This document shows, one piece after another, positions 6,493 to 13,667 of a stretch of 16,882 nucleotides of DNA. The stretch is taken from NCBI GenBank assembly GCA_964458665.1, contig CAYWOO010000047.1, positions 1 through 16,882 on the forward strand. The letters run 5' to 3'. The position numbers were made by a program, and so were the translations under genes. How positions within the stretch are numbered: position 1 is the stretch's first letter; each line of letters opens with the position of its first letter. The notes beneath the pieces were generated by a model. The model saw only the letters and a list, made by a program, of their open reading frames with translations. It ran no database searches and was not told where the DNA came from. This stretch comes from JANXYW01 sp964458665 (GTDB lineage Bacteria > Chloroflexota > Dehalococcoidia > DSTF01 > JACRBR01).

Positions 6493-7737
6493 ATGGCGCT
6501 GGAGATCCGCCCGTATCGCGAGGAAGAGGCGCAGGCATTCGCGCGCATCCCTTCGATCGTGTTCGGCAACTATGCGGGCGAGGATCGCGTGCGGGCGCAG
6601 GGCGACGTTCGCGTCCGCCCCGAGTGGTCGTTGTGCGCATTCGAAGATGGCGTCCTGGCAACGTCCTATGGCGCCTACCCGCTCGTGGTGCGGCTCAACG
6701 GCTCCAAGGCGCCGATGGCCGGCGTCACGTTCGTCGGCACGTTGCCGTGGTACCGGCGGCGCGGGCACCTTCGCAAGATCATGGAGATCGACTTCAAGCG
6801 CCGCTACGAGCAGCGCATGGAACCGATCGCCGGCCTGCTGGCATCGATCGCGGCGATCTATCAGCGCTACGGCTACGCCGTGTGTTCGACGGCCGTCCGC
6901 TACCAGATCGATCCGCAAATGGTGAACTTCGCGCCGACGGTCCCGCGGGCTGAGGGTACGTGGCGGGAGGGTTCGAAGGATGAGCTGCCACTTCTCGAGC
7001 GGATGTACCGCGACTTCACCAAGCGCCGAAACGGCTACTTGCACCGAGCGCCGATCATCTGGGATGGGCAGGTGATGGGCATCCAGCCGATGGCGGGTAA
7101 TCCGGCGGACTTCGGGCCGAGTCTCGTAGCCATCTACGAGGAAGGCGGCGAGCCAAAGGCGTACGTTGCGTATGCAGCAAAGTTCTTCGAGACATCGCCG
7201 GACGGCGCCGGGCCGGGTCAGCGCGTATGGGTACGCGACTACGTGTGGCAGACACCGAACGCGTATCGCGCCATCTGGGAGCACCTGAAGACGTTCGACC
7301 TGGCGAACCGCATCTGGGTGAACTGCGCTCCCATCGACGATCCGGCGCCACACGTCATGCTCGATCCACGAGAACTGCACGCGACGCATCGAGACCATCT
7401 GCTCGGGCGGATCATCGATGTCCAGCGCGCGCTGCCGCTGCGGCCGTACGGCGCCGCAGGCCGCGTGACGTTCGAACTGCGGGACGAGATGTGCCCGTGG
7501 AACGCTGGCCGGTGGGCGCTCGAAGCGGGCGCGGATGGCGCGTCTGTCGCGCGCACGAAGGATGCTCCGCAGTTGACGTTGGACGTGTCGGCGCTGGTGC
7601 AGTTGCTGTTCGGGCAGGTGTCGCCGTCGCTGGCAGTGCGCTTCGGCCGCGCCGACGCTGCTCTCGATGCGCCGCTGCCGCTGTGGGATGCGATGTGGCG
7701 GACGGCGTACGCGCCGTTCTGCCCAGACTGGTTCTGA
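6493..7737 (+). CDS. eis: Eis-like GNAT N-acetyltransferase with C-terminal sterol-carrier-like domain
   Basis: The 414-residue protein has the size and layout of Eis/Eis-like enzymes: an N-terminal GNAT domain, a second degenerate GNAT-like domain and a C-terminal SCP2-like domain. The acetyl-CoA loop is visible as VGTLPWYRRRGHL (81-93). The IYQRYGY stretch (122-128) is where Eis carries its catalytic tyrosine. The chain ends in Phe (CPDWF), as Eis does, where the terminal carboxylate acts as base. Mycobacterial Eis acetylates several amines of aminoglycosides and protein lysines; the substrate here is unknown. GAGGAGG (6482-6488) lies four bases before the ATG. A weak promoter pair, TTCGCT (6438-6443) and TATCAT (6462-6467) with an 18-base spacer, is possible. 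The 3' end is overlapped in antisense by the hicA frame. Confidence 0.85.
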   Translation: MALEIRPYREEEAQAFARIPSIVFGNYAGEDRVRAQGDVRVRPEWSLCAFEDGVLATSYGAYPLVVRLNGSKAPMAGVTFVGTLPWYRRRGHLRKIMEIDFKRRYEQRMEPIAGLLASIAAIYQRYGYAVCSTAVRYQIDPQMVNFAPTVPRAEGTWREGSKDELPLLERMYRDFTKRRNGYLHRAPIIWDGQVMGIQPMAGNPADFGPSLVAIYEEGGEPKAYVAYAAKFFETSPDGAGPGQRVWVRDYVWQTPNAYRAIWEHLKTFDLANRIWVNCAPIDDPAPHVMLDPRELHATHRDHLLGRIIDVQRALPLRPYGAAGRVTFELRDEMCPWNAGRWALEAGADGASVARTKDAPQLTLDVSALVQLLFGQVSPSLAVRFGRADAALDAPLPLWDAMWRTAYAPFCPDWF

Positions 7738-7993
7738 GTATGCGACTGCTCAAGTGCGATGTTCGCTGGATGTGCTTGAGGAACTCTTCAGCTGTCAGGC
7801 CGGACTGCGTGATGATCTTGCGGACGAGAACCGGGCCTAGTTCACGTTTGTGCATGGCAATGACGACTTGGAAAGGCGTTCCGGGCCGCTCTAGAACCAG
7901 ATGACTGCCTCGTTGGCGTACCCTCTGGAAACCACAGCCTTCCAGCGCGCGAACCGCGCGGTCGGTCTTCAGCGATGGCAGTTTGTCGGGCAA
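7412..7993 (-). CDS. hicA: HicA-type mRNA interferase toxin with unusual C-terminal read-through
   Basis: Residues 1-76 are a complete HicA domain: KLPSLKTDRAVRALEGCGF, then RQRGSHLVLERPG with the catalytic His at 31, then ITQSGLTAEEFLKHIQ. HicA toxins bind double-stranded-RNA style and cleave mRNA. The likely start is the TTG at 7991-7993, one base after the hicB stop. HicA proteins usually end near residue 60-90. Here no in-frame stop occurs, and the frame continues about 117 more codons, of which about 109 are antisense to the eis coding end and give a low-complexity R/A/T-rich sequence. A one-base frame change near codon 82 would meet a TGA at once. So either the stop was lost recently, or a base is wrong, or the protein really is extended. 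The domain call is firm, the 3' boundary is not. Confidence 0.75.
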   Translation of the reverse strand: MPDKLPSLKTDRAVRALEGCGFQRVRQRGSHLVLERPGTPFQVVIAMHKRELGPVLVRKIITQSGLTAEEFLKHIQRTSHLSSRILRTSLGRTARTPSATSHPTAAAAHREQRRRGRSALPATATPARTATAPAPTRPTSTAEHPSCARQTRHPRPLRAPTGQRSTGTSRPAVRTSRGLRRRTAAAAARAGHR

Positions 7994-7994
7994 A

Positions 7995-8231
7995 CTACGA
8001 GGCCGGCTGAAGGTCGAATTGAGCGGGGATCGCGAGGCCTCGCTCGCGAGCGACCTCTAGCCACAGATCTGTCGCTTCTGCGATCATGTCGAGCGCTTCT
8101 TCGATCGTGTCGCCTGCGCTGATGCACCCGGGCAGCGCAGGTACGCTGATGACGAAGCTTCCATCGTCCTCAGGCTCTACTTCGTAGACCACGCCGCTCT
8201 TGATGATGTGAAGCACGCCCGCGTCAGCCAT
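7995..8231 (-). CDS. hicB: HicB-type antitoxin
   Basis: The 78-residue protein shows the HicB partial RNase-H-like fold: VYEVEPEDDGSFVISVPALPGC, then GDTIEEALDMIAEATDLWLE. It would bind and silence the adjacent HicA. It is short and has no added helix-turn-helix or ribbon-helix-helix segment, so autoregulation by DNA binding is not evident. The order is antitoxin first, then toxin, with one base between the TAG stop and the hicA TTG, implying coupled translation. The ATG at 8229-8231 has no Shine-Dalgarno but is preceded by an extended -10 element. Confidence 0.88.
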   Translation of the reverse strand: MADAGVLHIIKSGVVYEVEPEDDGSFVISVPALPGCISAGDTIEEALDMIAEATDLWLEVARERGLAIPAQFDLQPAS

Positions 8232-8237
8232 GCTGAT

Positions 8238-8246
8238 ATTGTACCA
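8238..8246 (-). promoter_or_regulatory. Extended -10 promoter of hicBA, probably leaderless
   Basis: The minus strand reads TGG-TACAAT, a match to the extended -10 form TGnTAnAAT, followed by six bases (ATCAGC) and the hicB ATG. No clear -35 is present, as often with extended -10 promoters. Transcription would begin at or beside the ATG. The promoter lies in the 36-base gap after the HAD gene, so hicBA can be expressed apart from the upstream operon. Confidence 0.6.
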
Positions 8247-8267
8247 CCGTCATCTACATCCCCGTCT

Positions 8268-8981
8268 TTAGCTCGACGGCACAAGCTCCGCGATCGACCG
8301 CACCATGCGATGCGGCTGCACGGCCGCCGTTCCGGGCAGGCCGCTGGCGGTTTCGTCCACCCATACTGTGTGCATGCCGAGGCGATGCGGCGTAGCGATA
8401 TCGGCCTCGAGGTTGTCGCCGACCATCCATGTCTGCTCCGGATCGCTGCCGACGGCTGACAGCGCGTGACGGAAGACGCGCTCGTCAGGCTTGCCGACGC
8501 CGAACTCACCCTCGATGACGATGCAGTGGAAGTACTGTGCGAGCGCATGGGTCTCGATGCTGCGGCGCTGGCTGATGGTCGCACCGTTGGTGATCAGCGC
8601 CATCGGCGTGCCGCGCTCGCGGAACGTTTGCAGCGTCTCGATTGCGCCAGGGTAGGGGGCGATTGCCGCCATGCGCAGCGCGCGGTAGTAGTCGGCGAGG
8701 CTGTGGGCGATGTCTACGCTATCGAGATCGAGGTCGGTGAAGGCGTGGCGGACGATCTCACGGCTCGCGCCATCGAGATTCATGCGGCCGCGATATGCGC
8801 GCTCGGCGTCATCCCAGAACCATGTGCGGCGTGTGCGGATGGCGGCGTGCACGTCCGCCGGTGCGTGCGAGTCGACGGCGTGCTTCTCGCAGGAGGCGAG
8901 CCACGATTCCTCCATGCCCGTCGTCCAGTCGAGGATGGTGCCGTCCATATCGAAGAAGATCGCGCCGGGTTGGTCAGTCAT
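8268..8981 (-). CDS. HAD-superfamily IA phosphatase (YjjG/NANP-like)
   Basis: All four HAD motifs are intact in 237 residues: I, FFDMDGTILD (D11, D13); II, LITNGA at about 133-138; III, GKPDERVF at about 168-175; IV, WMVGDNLEADI at about 190-200. The helical cap between motifs I and II has the length of the subfamily IA enzymes that dephosphorylate nucleotides or sugar phosphates; the substrate cannot be read from sequence. Its ATG overlaps the TGA of the upstream DinB-like gene by four bases, so translation is coupled. It is the last gene of the uvrA operon. It is a different protein from the broken HAD gene at 3860-4507. Confidence 0.88.
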   Translation of the reverse strand: MTDQPGAIFFDMDGTILDWTTGMEESWLASCEKHAVDSHAPADVHAAIRTRRTWFWDDAERAYRGRMNLDGASREIVRHAFTDLDLDSVDIAHSLADYYRALRMAAIAPYPGAIETLQTFRERGTPMALITNGATISQRRSIETHALAQYFHCIVIEGEFGVGKPDERVFRHALSAVGSDPEQTWMVGDNLEADIATPHRLGMHTVWVDETASGLPGTAAVQPHRMVRSIAELVPSS

Positions 8982-9445
8982 CGCGACGCCTTGCGCGCGA
9001 GCCAGGCTTGGATCTGGTCGATGTGCTCGCGGTAGTGTTCGTCGGAGTTCGAGCTGATGATTTCGCCCAGCGGCCGTGCTGGCGCCCAGGCTGGTGGCGC
9101 ATCGAGATCGCCAGCGAGCGCTTCAGCCATCGAGAGCATGGCGGCGTACGATGCTCGCGACTCCGCCAGCACGTCAGCAAGTACGTCGCCACGGTGTGCT
9201 TCATAGATGCCGCTGTTGAAGGCGTCGATCGTCTCTTGCGTGAACGAGCCTTCTTCGCGGCGGCCTGTGCGGATCCACTTGAGGCTGAGCTGCTCCCACG
9301 CCGTGATGTGCGCGAGCGCGTCTTTCGCCGACCATCCGGCTTCCAATTCCGGCGCGATCATTTGTGCGTCGCTCAGCGACGCGACAAGCGCATCGAGTGT
9401 CGCGCGGTCGCGACGGATGTTCGTCAGCAGTTCATCCTTCGTCAT
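8978..9445 (-). CDS. DinB/ClbS-DfsB-like four-helix bundle protein (second copy)
   Basis: The 155-residue protein has the DinB fold signature: GWSAKDALAHITAWE with H46, and a late HYREH pair (H137, H141). Together these form the usual three-histidine metal site. DinB-like proteins include bacillithiol/mycothiol-dependent transferases and ClbS, which disarms colibactin; the closest annotation style is ClbS/DfsB or DUF1706. No reaction is assigned. It overlaps the preceding paralogue and the following HAD gene by ATGA at both ends. The N-terminus shares RRDRATLDALVASLS with its neighbour, so the pair arose by tandem duplication. Confidence 0.82.
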   Translation of the reverse strand: MTKDELLTNIRRDRATLDALVASLSDAQMIAPELEAGWSAKDALAHITAWEQLSLKWIRTGRREEGSFTQETIDAFNSGIYEAHRGDVLADVLAESRASYAAMLSMAEALAGDLDAPPAWAPARPLGEIISSNSDEHYREHIDQIQAWLARKASR

Positions 9446-9939
9446 CGCGCCTCGATTCCTCGTCCGACGATCTCGCCGATCCAGGCTGCGTGCTCCACGT
9501 AGTGCAAGTACGTGTCGCCCGAGATCTTCTCGAGCACCGTTCGCATCGACGGGTCGTCGGTCCAGTACGGCGTCGCGAGCCGCTGCTCCGGCATCTCGTC
9601 GAGGAACGTGACGATCGCCTGATGCGCCTCCGCGAACTCGCGCAGGACATCCGCGACCGGCCGATCGCGCGACATTTGGTAGAGCCGGTCATTCAGCACG
9701 TCGAGCGATGCCGTCGCGTACGATGCCGCATCCATGCCCGCGATGGCGGCGTCGGATCCGTCTCGCAAATGGGCGACGATCATGCGTTCCCACGCGCCTA
9801 TGTGCGCGAGATGATCTTTCACCTGCCAGCCGCCATCCGCGCCGGATGAGGAGAGCTGCGTTTCGCTCAGCGACGCTACGAGCGCATCGAGGGTCGCGCG
9901 GTCGCGGCGGACGGTGGCGAGCAGTTCTGACTTGTTCAT
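9442..9939 (-). CDS. DinB/ClbS-DfsB-like four-helix bundle protein (first copy)
   Basis: This 165-residue paralogue of the next gene has GWQVKDHLAHIGAWE with H46 and the late pair H146 and H150 in HYVEH, so the predicted metal site is complete. A 46-base stretch near its start (9865-9910) is almost identical to 9371-9416 in the paralogue. The central region has diverged clearly, which argues that the duplication is not recent and that selection keeps the N-terminal helix. The ATG is preceded by CAGGG with six bases between. It starts 11 bases after the DUF5519 gene ends and belongs to the uvrA operon. Bacillus DinB was first found as a DNA-damage-induced gene, which fits the uvrA linkage. Confidence 0.82.
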   Translation of the reverse strand: MNKSELLATVRRDRATLDALVASLSETQLSSSGADGGWQVKDHLAHIGAWERMIVAHLRDGSDAAIAGMDAASYATASLDVLNDRLYQMSRDRPVADVLREFAEAHQAIVTFLDEMPEQRLATPYWTDDPSMRTVLEKISGDTYLHYVEHAAWIGEIVGRGIEAR

Positions 9940-9950
9940 GACTTGCCCTG

Positions 9951-10334
9951 TTAGTGGAAGCGGCGGCGGCGATCGAGGGCGGCACCAACCGGCGGTGGCG
10001 CTGCCATCGTGCCCGGTGCCGCACGATGTGCCGCCGCTGCTAACTCGGCGAGTTCGCGCAGGAGAGCGAGATCGCCCGCCTTCGCTGGATGCATCGTGAT
10101 CCAGTCCGAGGCGCCGCGGCGAAGCTCCACCCTCGGATCTGATTTGAGCCGTCCGCGTTGCTCGCTGATGATGGCGCGGGTTAACCGCAACTCGATGTCC
10201 GCATCTCCATGGAAGTGAGCTATTTCCTTCCCGTTCACCCAGTACGCATCTCCGTCAGTGAAGATCCCTCCACTCTCCACGACACCGTCGATCGCGAGCA
10301 AACACGTGCGGGCGCGCGAGGCAAGCGTGGTCAT
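9951..10334 (-). CDS. DUF5519 / luciferase-domain small protein
   Basis: Read from the ATG at 10332-10334 the protein has 127 residues. The segment KEIAHFHGDADIELRLTRAI, then RLKSDPRVELRRGASDWI, resembles the DUF5519 'luciferase' domain: a conserved H-x-H-G-D-x-D-I-x-L-R-L core followed by a D-W motif. No light-producing chemistry is implied; the family name is historical and the role unknown. The start overlaps the uvrA stop by four bases (ATGA), so it is translated together with uvrA. The frame is open much further upstream, but that part is antisense-shifted uvrA sequence. The C-terminal 20 residues are R/P-rich and probably disordered. Confidence 0.65.
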   Translation of the reverse strand: MTTLASRARTCLLAIDGVVESGGIFTDGDAYWVNGKEIAHFHGDADIELRLTRAIISEQRGRLKSDPRVELRRGASDWITMHPAKAGDLALLRELAELAAAAHRAAPGTMAAPPPVGAALDRRRRFH

Positions 10335-13300
10335 CTTCGCGTCTTCGCGGCGGCGACTTTCGTGCGGCCGTTCCTTGAGGCGGCTGCGGCGCTCTTGTTC
10401 TTGCTCACGCCGTTCTTGCGCGCGGCGCGCACGGCCGGGGGCGGCTGTGATCCGTTCTTGGCAGAGGCTCCGCTTTTGGTGATGCCGTTCTTGCCCGGGC
10501 GCCTCACAGCCGGGGACGGCTGTGCCACTCCTTTGTGCTTGGCCGTAGCTTTTGCGGCTGCCAGACGCTCCGGCGGGAGGACTTTGCGCAGGTACTGCGC
10601 GGTGAAGCTGTGCTCGACGAGCGCGACCTGCTCCGGCGTGCCTTCGGCGATGACGCGGCCGCCGCGGTCGCCGCCCAGCGGACCGAGGTCGATGATGTGG
10701 TCGGCGTTCTTCATCACGTCGACGTGGTGCTCGATGACGACGACGGTGTTTCCGCCATCGACGAGGCGCTGGAGCACGACGAGCAGCGCGCGCGTGTCCT
10801 CGAACGACAGGCCTGTGGTCGGCTCGTCGAGAATGTACAGCGTCTTGCCGGTCGAGCGTTTCGACAGCTCGGTCGACAGCTTGATCCGCTGCGCCTCGCC
10901 ACCCGACACCGTCGTCGCGGGCTGGCCGAGGCGGATGTAGCCGAGGCCGACGTCGTGCAGCGTTTCGAGCTTGCGCCGCACAGCCGGGATGTTCTCGAAG
11001 TACGCCAGCGCCTCCTCGACGGTCATGTCGAGCACATCGGCGATGCTCTTGCCCTTGAACGTGATCTCGAGCGCCTCGCGGTTGTAACGCTTGCCCTTGC
11101 ACACCTCGCACGGCACGGTCACGTCGGGCAGGAAGTGCATCTCGATCTCGATGTAGCCGTCGCCGGAGCAAGCCTCGCAGCGGCCGCCCTTCACGTTGAA
11201 CGAGAAGCGGCCCGGCGTGTAGCCACGAAGGCGCGCTTCCGGCACCGACGCGAACATGTCGCGCACCGGCGTGAACAGGCCGGTGTATGTCGCCGGGTTC
11301 GAACGCGGCGTGCGGCCGATCGGCGACTGGTCGATGTCGACAACCTTGTCGATGTAGTTGAGGCCGCGGATCGCATCGACTTTCCCGGCGCGATCGCGCG
11401 CATTGTACAGGTCCTGCGCCGCGCGTTTGTACAGCAGGTCGTTGATTAGCGTGCTCTTGCCGGAGCCGGAGACGCCGGTGATGCAGACGAACTTGCCGAG
11501 TGGGATCTCGACATCGATGTTTTTGAGATTGTTCTCGCGCGCGCCCTCGATGCGGATGGCGTGGCCCGTCCCCGCGCGGCGCGTCTCCGGCAGCGGCACC
11601 TGGCGCCGGCCGCTGAGGTATGCGCCGGTCATCGACTCCTGCGACGCCATGATGTCGTCGATCGTGCCTTCCGCCACGACGCGACCGCCGCCTTCACCGG
11701 CACCCGGCCCCATATCGACGATGTGGTCGGCGGCGCGCATCATCGATTCGTCGTGCTCGACGATCAGCACCGTGTTTCCGAGGTCGCGCAGGCGCTCCAG
11801 CGTCTTGATCAGCCGTTCGTCGTCGACCGGGTGGAGGCCGATGCTCGGCTCGTCGCACACGTACAGCACGCCCATCAGGCTCGAACCGATCTGCGTCGCC
11901 AGGCGGATTCGCTGCGCTTCGCCGCCGGAGAGCGTGCTGGCGGTGCGGTCCAGCGACAGGTAGTCGAGGCCAACATCGAACATGAAGCGCAGACGCTCGC
12001 GGATCTCCTTGAGGATCTGGCGCGCGATCATCTGCTCGCGCTCGTTTAGCGGCGTATCCTTGCCGGAGAGGCGCTCGACCCAGTCGACGGCTTCGCGCAC
12101 GTCCATCGACGTCACGCGCTGGATGTTGAGGTCCGCCACGGTGACGGCGAGCGTCTCCGGCTTCAGGCGCGCGCCCTTGCAGGCGTGGCACGGCACTGCC
12201 GCCATGTAGCGTTCGATCTCGGTGCGGATGTAGTCGGAGTCGGTCTCTTTGTAGCGGCGCTGCAGATTCGGGATGACACCCTCGAACGTCGTATCCCATT
12301 TGTTCGTGTGACCGCCGCTGGCGGTGTACTTCAGCGTGATCGGGTCGTCGTCGCCGTAGAGGAGCAGATCCAGGTCCTTCTGCTTCATCTCCTTCACCGG
12401 CACGTTGAGCTTGAAGCCGTGCTTCTTCGCGACGGCGACGAGCATCCGCATGTACCAGGTGTTTGTCGCCGCGGCGCGCGACCAGGGCACGATCGCGCCC
12501 TGCTCGATCGACACGCTGACGTTCGGCACGACGAGCGCGGGATCGATCTCCATCTTCACGCCGAGGCCCGTGCAGTCGGCGCACGCGCCGTGCGGGCTGT
12601 TGAAGCTGAAGTTGCGCGGCGCCAGCTCGCCGATGTTCGTGCCGTCGAAGGCGCAGGCGTAGTGCTCGGAGTACATCCGCTCTTCGAGCTGGCCCCTCTC
12701 CCCCGGCCCCTCTCCCACTGGGGGAGAGGGGGGTCTCTTGGTGGGCTTCGCCCGTTGTTTGGATGCGGCTGTACCGTGATCGATTTCGACTAACACTGTG
12801 CCGCCGCCGAGTTTCAGCGCTTGTTCGACGCTGTCGGAGAGTCGGCTGGCGCTCGATGCGGAGCCTTCGCTGTCGCCACCGCTGGCTTCCGTGATGATGC
12901 GGTCGACGACGACCTCGATCGTGTGCTTCTTCTTCTTGTCGAGATCGATCTGCTCGCCGAGATCGCGGATGCGGCCGTCGACGCGCACGCGCACGTAACC
13001 GGCGCGGCGCGCGTCTTCGAAGACGTGCAGGTGCTCGCCCTTTCGGTCGCGGATGATCGGCGCGAGGATTATCAGCTTCTTGCCGGGCTCGATGCTCAGG
13101 ATCGCATCGACGATCTGCTGTACGGTCTGGCGCTCGATGGGGCGGCCGCAGTTGGGGCAGTGGGGCGTGCCGGCGCGCGCGTAGAGGAGGCGCAGATAGT
13201 CGTAGATCTCGGTGACGGTGCCGACGGTCGAGCGTGGGTTGCGGCTGGCGCCCTTCTGGTCGATGGAGATCGCGGGCGAGAGCCCCTCGATGTAGTCGAC

Positions 13301-13522
13301 GTCGGGCTTCTCCATCTGGCCGAGGAACTGGCGCGCGTACGCCGAGAGTGACTCGACATAACGTCGTTGGCCCTCCGCGTAGATCGTGTCGAAGGCGAGC
13401 GACGACTTGCCGGACCCCGACAGCCCCGTGATCACGACGAGCTTGTCGCGCGGGATCGTGACGTCGATGTCCTTCAGGTTGTGTTCGCGAGCGCCTTTGA
13501 CGATGATCGCGTCCAGGGGCAT
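10331..13522 (-). CDS. uvrA: Excinuclease ABC subunit A (UvrA)
   Basis: UvrA is the ATP-driven damage sensor of nucleotide excision repair and loads UvrB. The start is the ATG at 13520-13522 (MPLDAIIVKGAREHNLKDID), with AGGAG about ten bases upstream. The first Walker A is GLSGSGKSS (33-41), signature LSGGEAQRIR (531-540) and Walker B YVCDEP (554-559). The second ATPase has GVSGSGKST (683-691), VSGGEAQRIK (872-881) and YILDEP (896-901). The C-terminal zinc module near 775-810 has both CxxC pairs. The first zinc module keeps C314/C317, but its first pair reads C290-A-F-D293. At 1063 residues it is longer than the usual roughly 940. The excess is an insertion around 255-278 that includes a palindromic repeat, and a basic K/A/R-rich tail from about 980 on. 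It heads an operon with DUF5519, two DinB-like genes and a HAD gene. Confidence 0.97.
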   Translation of the reverse strand: MPLDAIIVKGAREHNLKDIDVTIPRDKLVVITGLSGSGKSSLAFDTIYAEGQRRYVESLSAYARQFLGQMEKPDVDYIEGLSPAISIDQKGASRNPRSTVGTVTEIYDYLRLLYARAGTPHCPNCGRPIERQTVQQIVDAILSIEPGKKLIILAPIIRDRKGEHLHVFEDARRAGYVRVRVDGRIRDLGEQIDLDKKKKHTIEVVVDRIITEASGGDSEGSASSASRLSDSVEQALKLGGGTVLVEIDHGTAASKQRAKPTKRPPSPPVGEGPGERGQLEERMYSEHYACAFDGTNIGELAPRNFSFNSPHGACADCTGLGVKMEIDPALVVPNVSVSIEQGAIVPWSRAAATNTWYMRMLVAVAKKHGFKLNVPVKEMKQKDLDLLLYGDDDPITLKYTASGGHTNKWDTTFEGVIPNLQRRYKETDSDYIRTEIERYMAAVPCHACKGARLKPETLAVTVADLNIQRVTSMDVREAVDWVERLSGKDTPLNEREQMIARQILKEIRERLRFMFDVGLDYLSLDRTASTLSGGEAQRIRLATQIGSSLMGVLYVCDEPSIGLHPVDDERLIKTLERLRDLGNTVLIVEHDESMMRAADHIVDMGPGAGEGGGRVVAEGTIDDIMASQESMTGAYLSGRRQVPLPETRRAGTGHAIRIEGARENNLKNIDVEIPLGKFVCITGVSGSGKSTLINDLLYKRAAQDLYNARDRAGKVDAIRGLNYIDKVVDIDQSPIGRTPRSNPATYTGLFTPVRDMFASVPEARLRGYTPGRFSFNVKGGRCEACSGDGYIEIEMHFLPDVTVPCEVCKGKRYNREALEITFKGKSIADVLDMTVEEALAYFENIPAVRRKLETLHDVGLGYIRLGQPATTVSGGEAQRIKLSTELSKRSTGKTLYILDEPTTGLSFEDTRALLVVLQRLVDGGNTVVVIEHHVDVMKNADHIIDLGPLGGDRGGRVIAEGTPEQVALVEHSFTAQYLRKVLPPERLAAAKATAKHKGVAQPSPAVRRPGKNGITKSGASAKNGSQPPPAVRAARKNGVSKNKSAAAASRNGRTKVAAAKTRR
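10409..10528 (-). repeat. 75-bp tandem duplication with palindromic cores in the uvrA tail
   Basis: Two copies start with GCCGTTCTTGC on the + strand and lie 75 bases apart. Each holds a hairpin: 10505-10524 is CACAGCC, six bases, GGCTGTG; 10430-10449 is the same with one G-T wobble. In protein each copy gives a QPxPAVR segment followed by KNG(I/V)(T/S)K. The palindromic core resembles dispersed repeats common in environmental genomes; that resemblance is from memory. Confidence 0.7.
12691..12732. repeat. REP-like palindromic element inserted in frame in uvrA
   Basis: The element starts with a CCCCTCTCCCCCGG copy, then CCCCTCTCCC (12707-12716), a five-base loop, and GGGAGAGGGG (12722-12731), a perfect 10-bp stem. 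It encodes a PPSPPVGEGPGERG stretch at about residues 264-278, in a loop just before the first zinc module where UvrA normally has no such sequence. C/T-rich palindromes of this kind are widespread dispersed repeats in many bacterial genomes. Confidence 0.75.
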
Positions 13523-13595
13523 GTCTGTTTGGTCTCCTGGAGGTTGGATGTTTGAGGTTGGACGGGCGGTGGCGCGGCCTTCTCTCCGGATCGCT

Positions 13596-13623
13596 ATTCT
13601 AGCACGCGTGTTCGCTCCGTCGA
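13596..13623 (-). promoter_or_regulatory. uvrA operon promoter overlapping a LexA (SOS) box
   Basis: On the minus strand TCGACG (13618-13623) is separated by 16 bases from TAGAAT (13596-13601), a plausible -35/-10 pair about 73 bases before the uvrA ATG. The spacer and first -10 base contain CGAACACGCGTGCT (13601-13614), which matches the Bacillus-type SOS consensus CGAACRNRYGTTYC at 11 of its 13 defined positions. A LexA dimer there would block RNA polymerase. UvrA is a classic SOS gene, so the placement makes sense. The second half-site is imperfect. Confidence 0.5.
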
Positions 13624-13667
13624 TGGGCTGCTGACGCTCGGTGTCAGGAGCGATCAGGACATCGCGA

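Noticed and set aside
6376..7398. Long minus-strand ORF of 340 codons
   Set aside because: It is antisense to the well-supported Eis-like gene, Arg/His/Val-rich, with no domain pattern; a shadow of high G+C coding DNA.
10335..11171. Upstream extension of the DUF5519 frame
   Set aside because: It lies in another frame of uvrA and is Arg-rich; the ATG at 10332-10334 overlapping the uvrA stop is the natural start.
13631..13656. Small hairpins (CTGAC/GTCAG and CGCTC/GAGCG) after the VOC gene as a terminator
   Set aside because: Stems are only five pairs, mutually exclusive, and no T-run follows.
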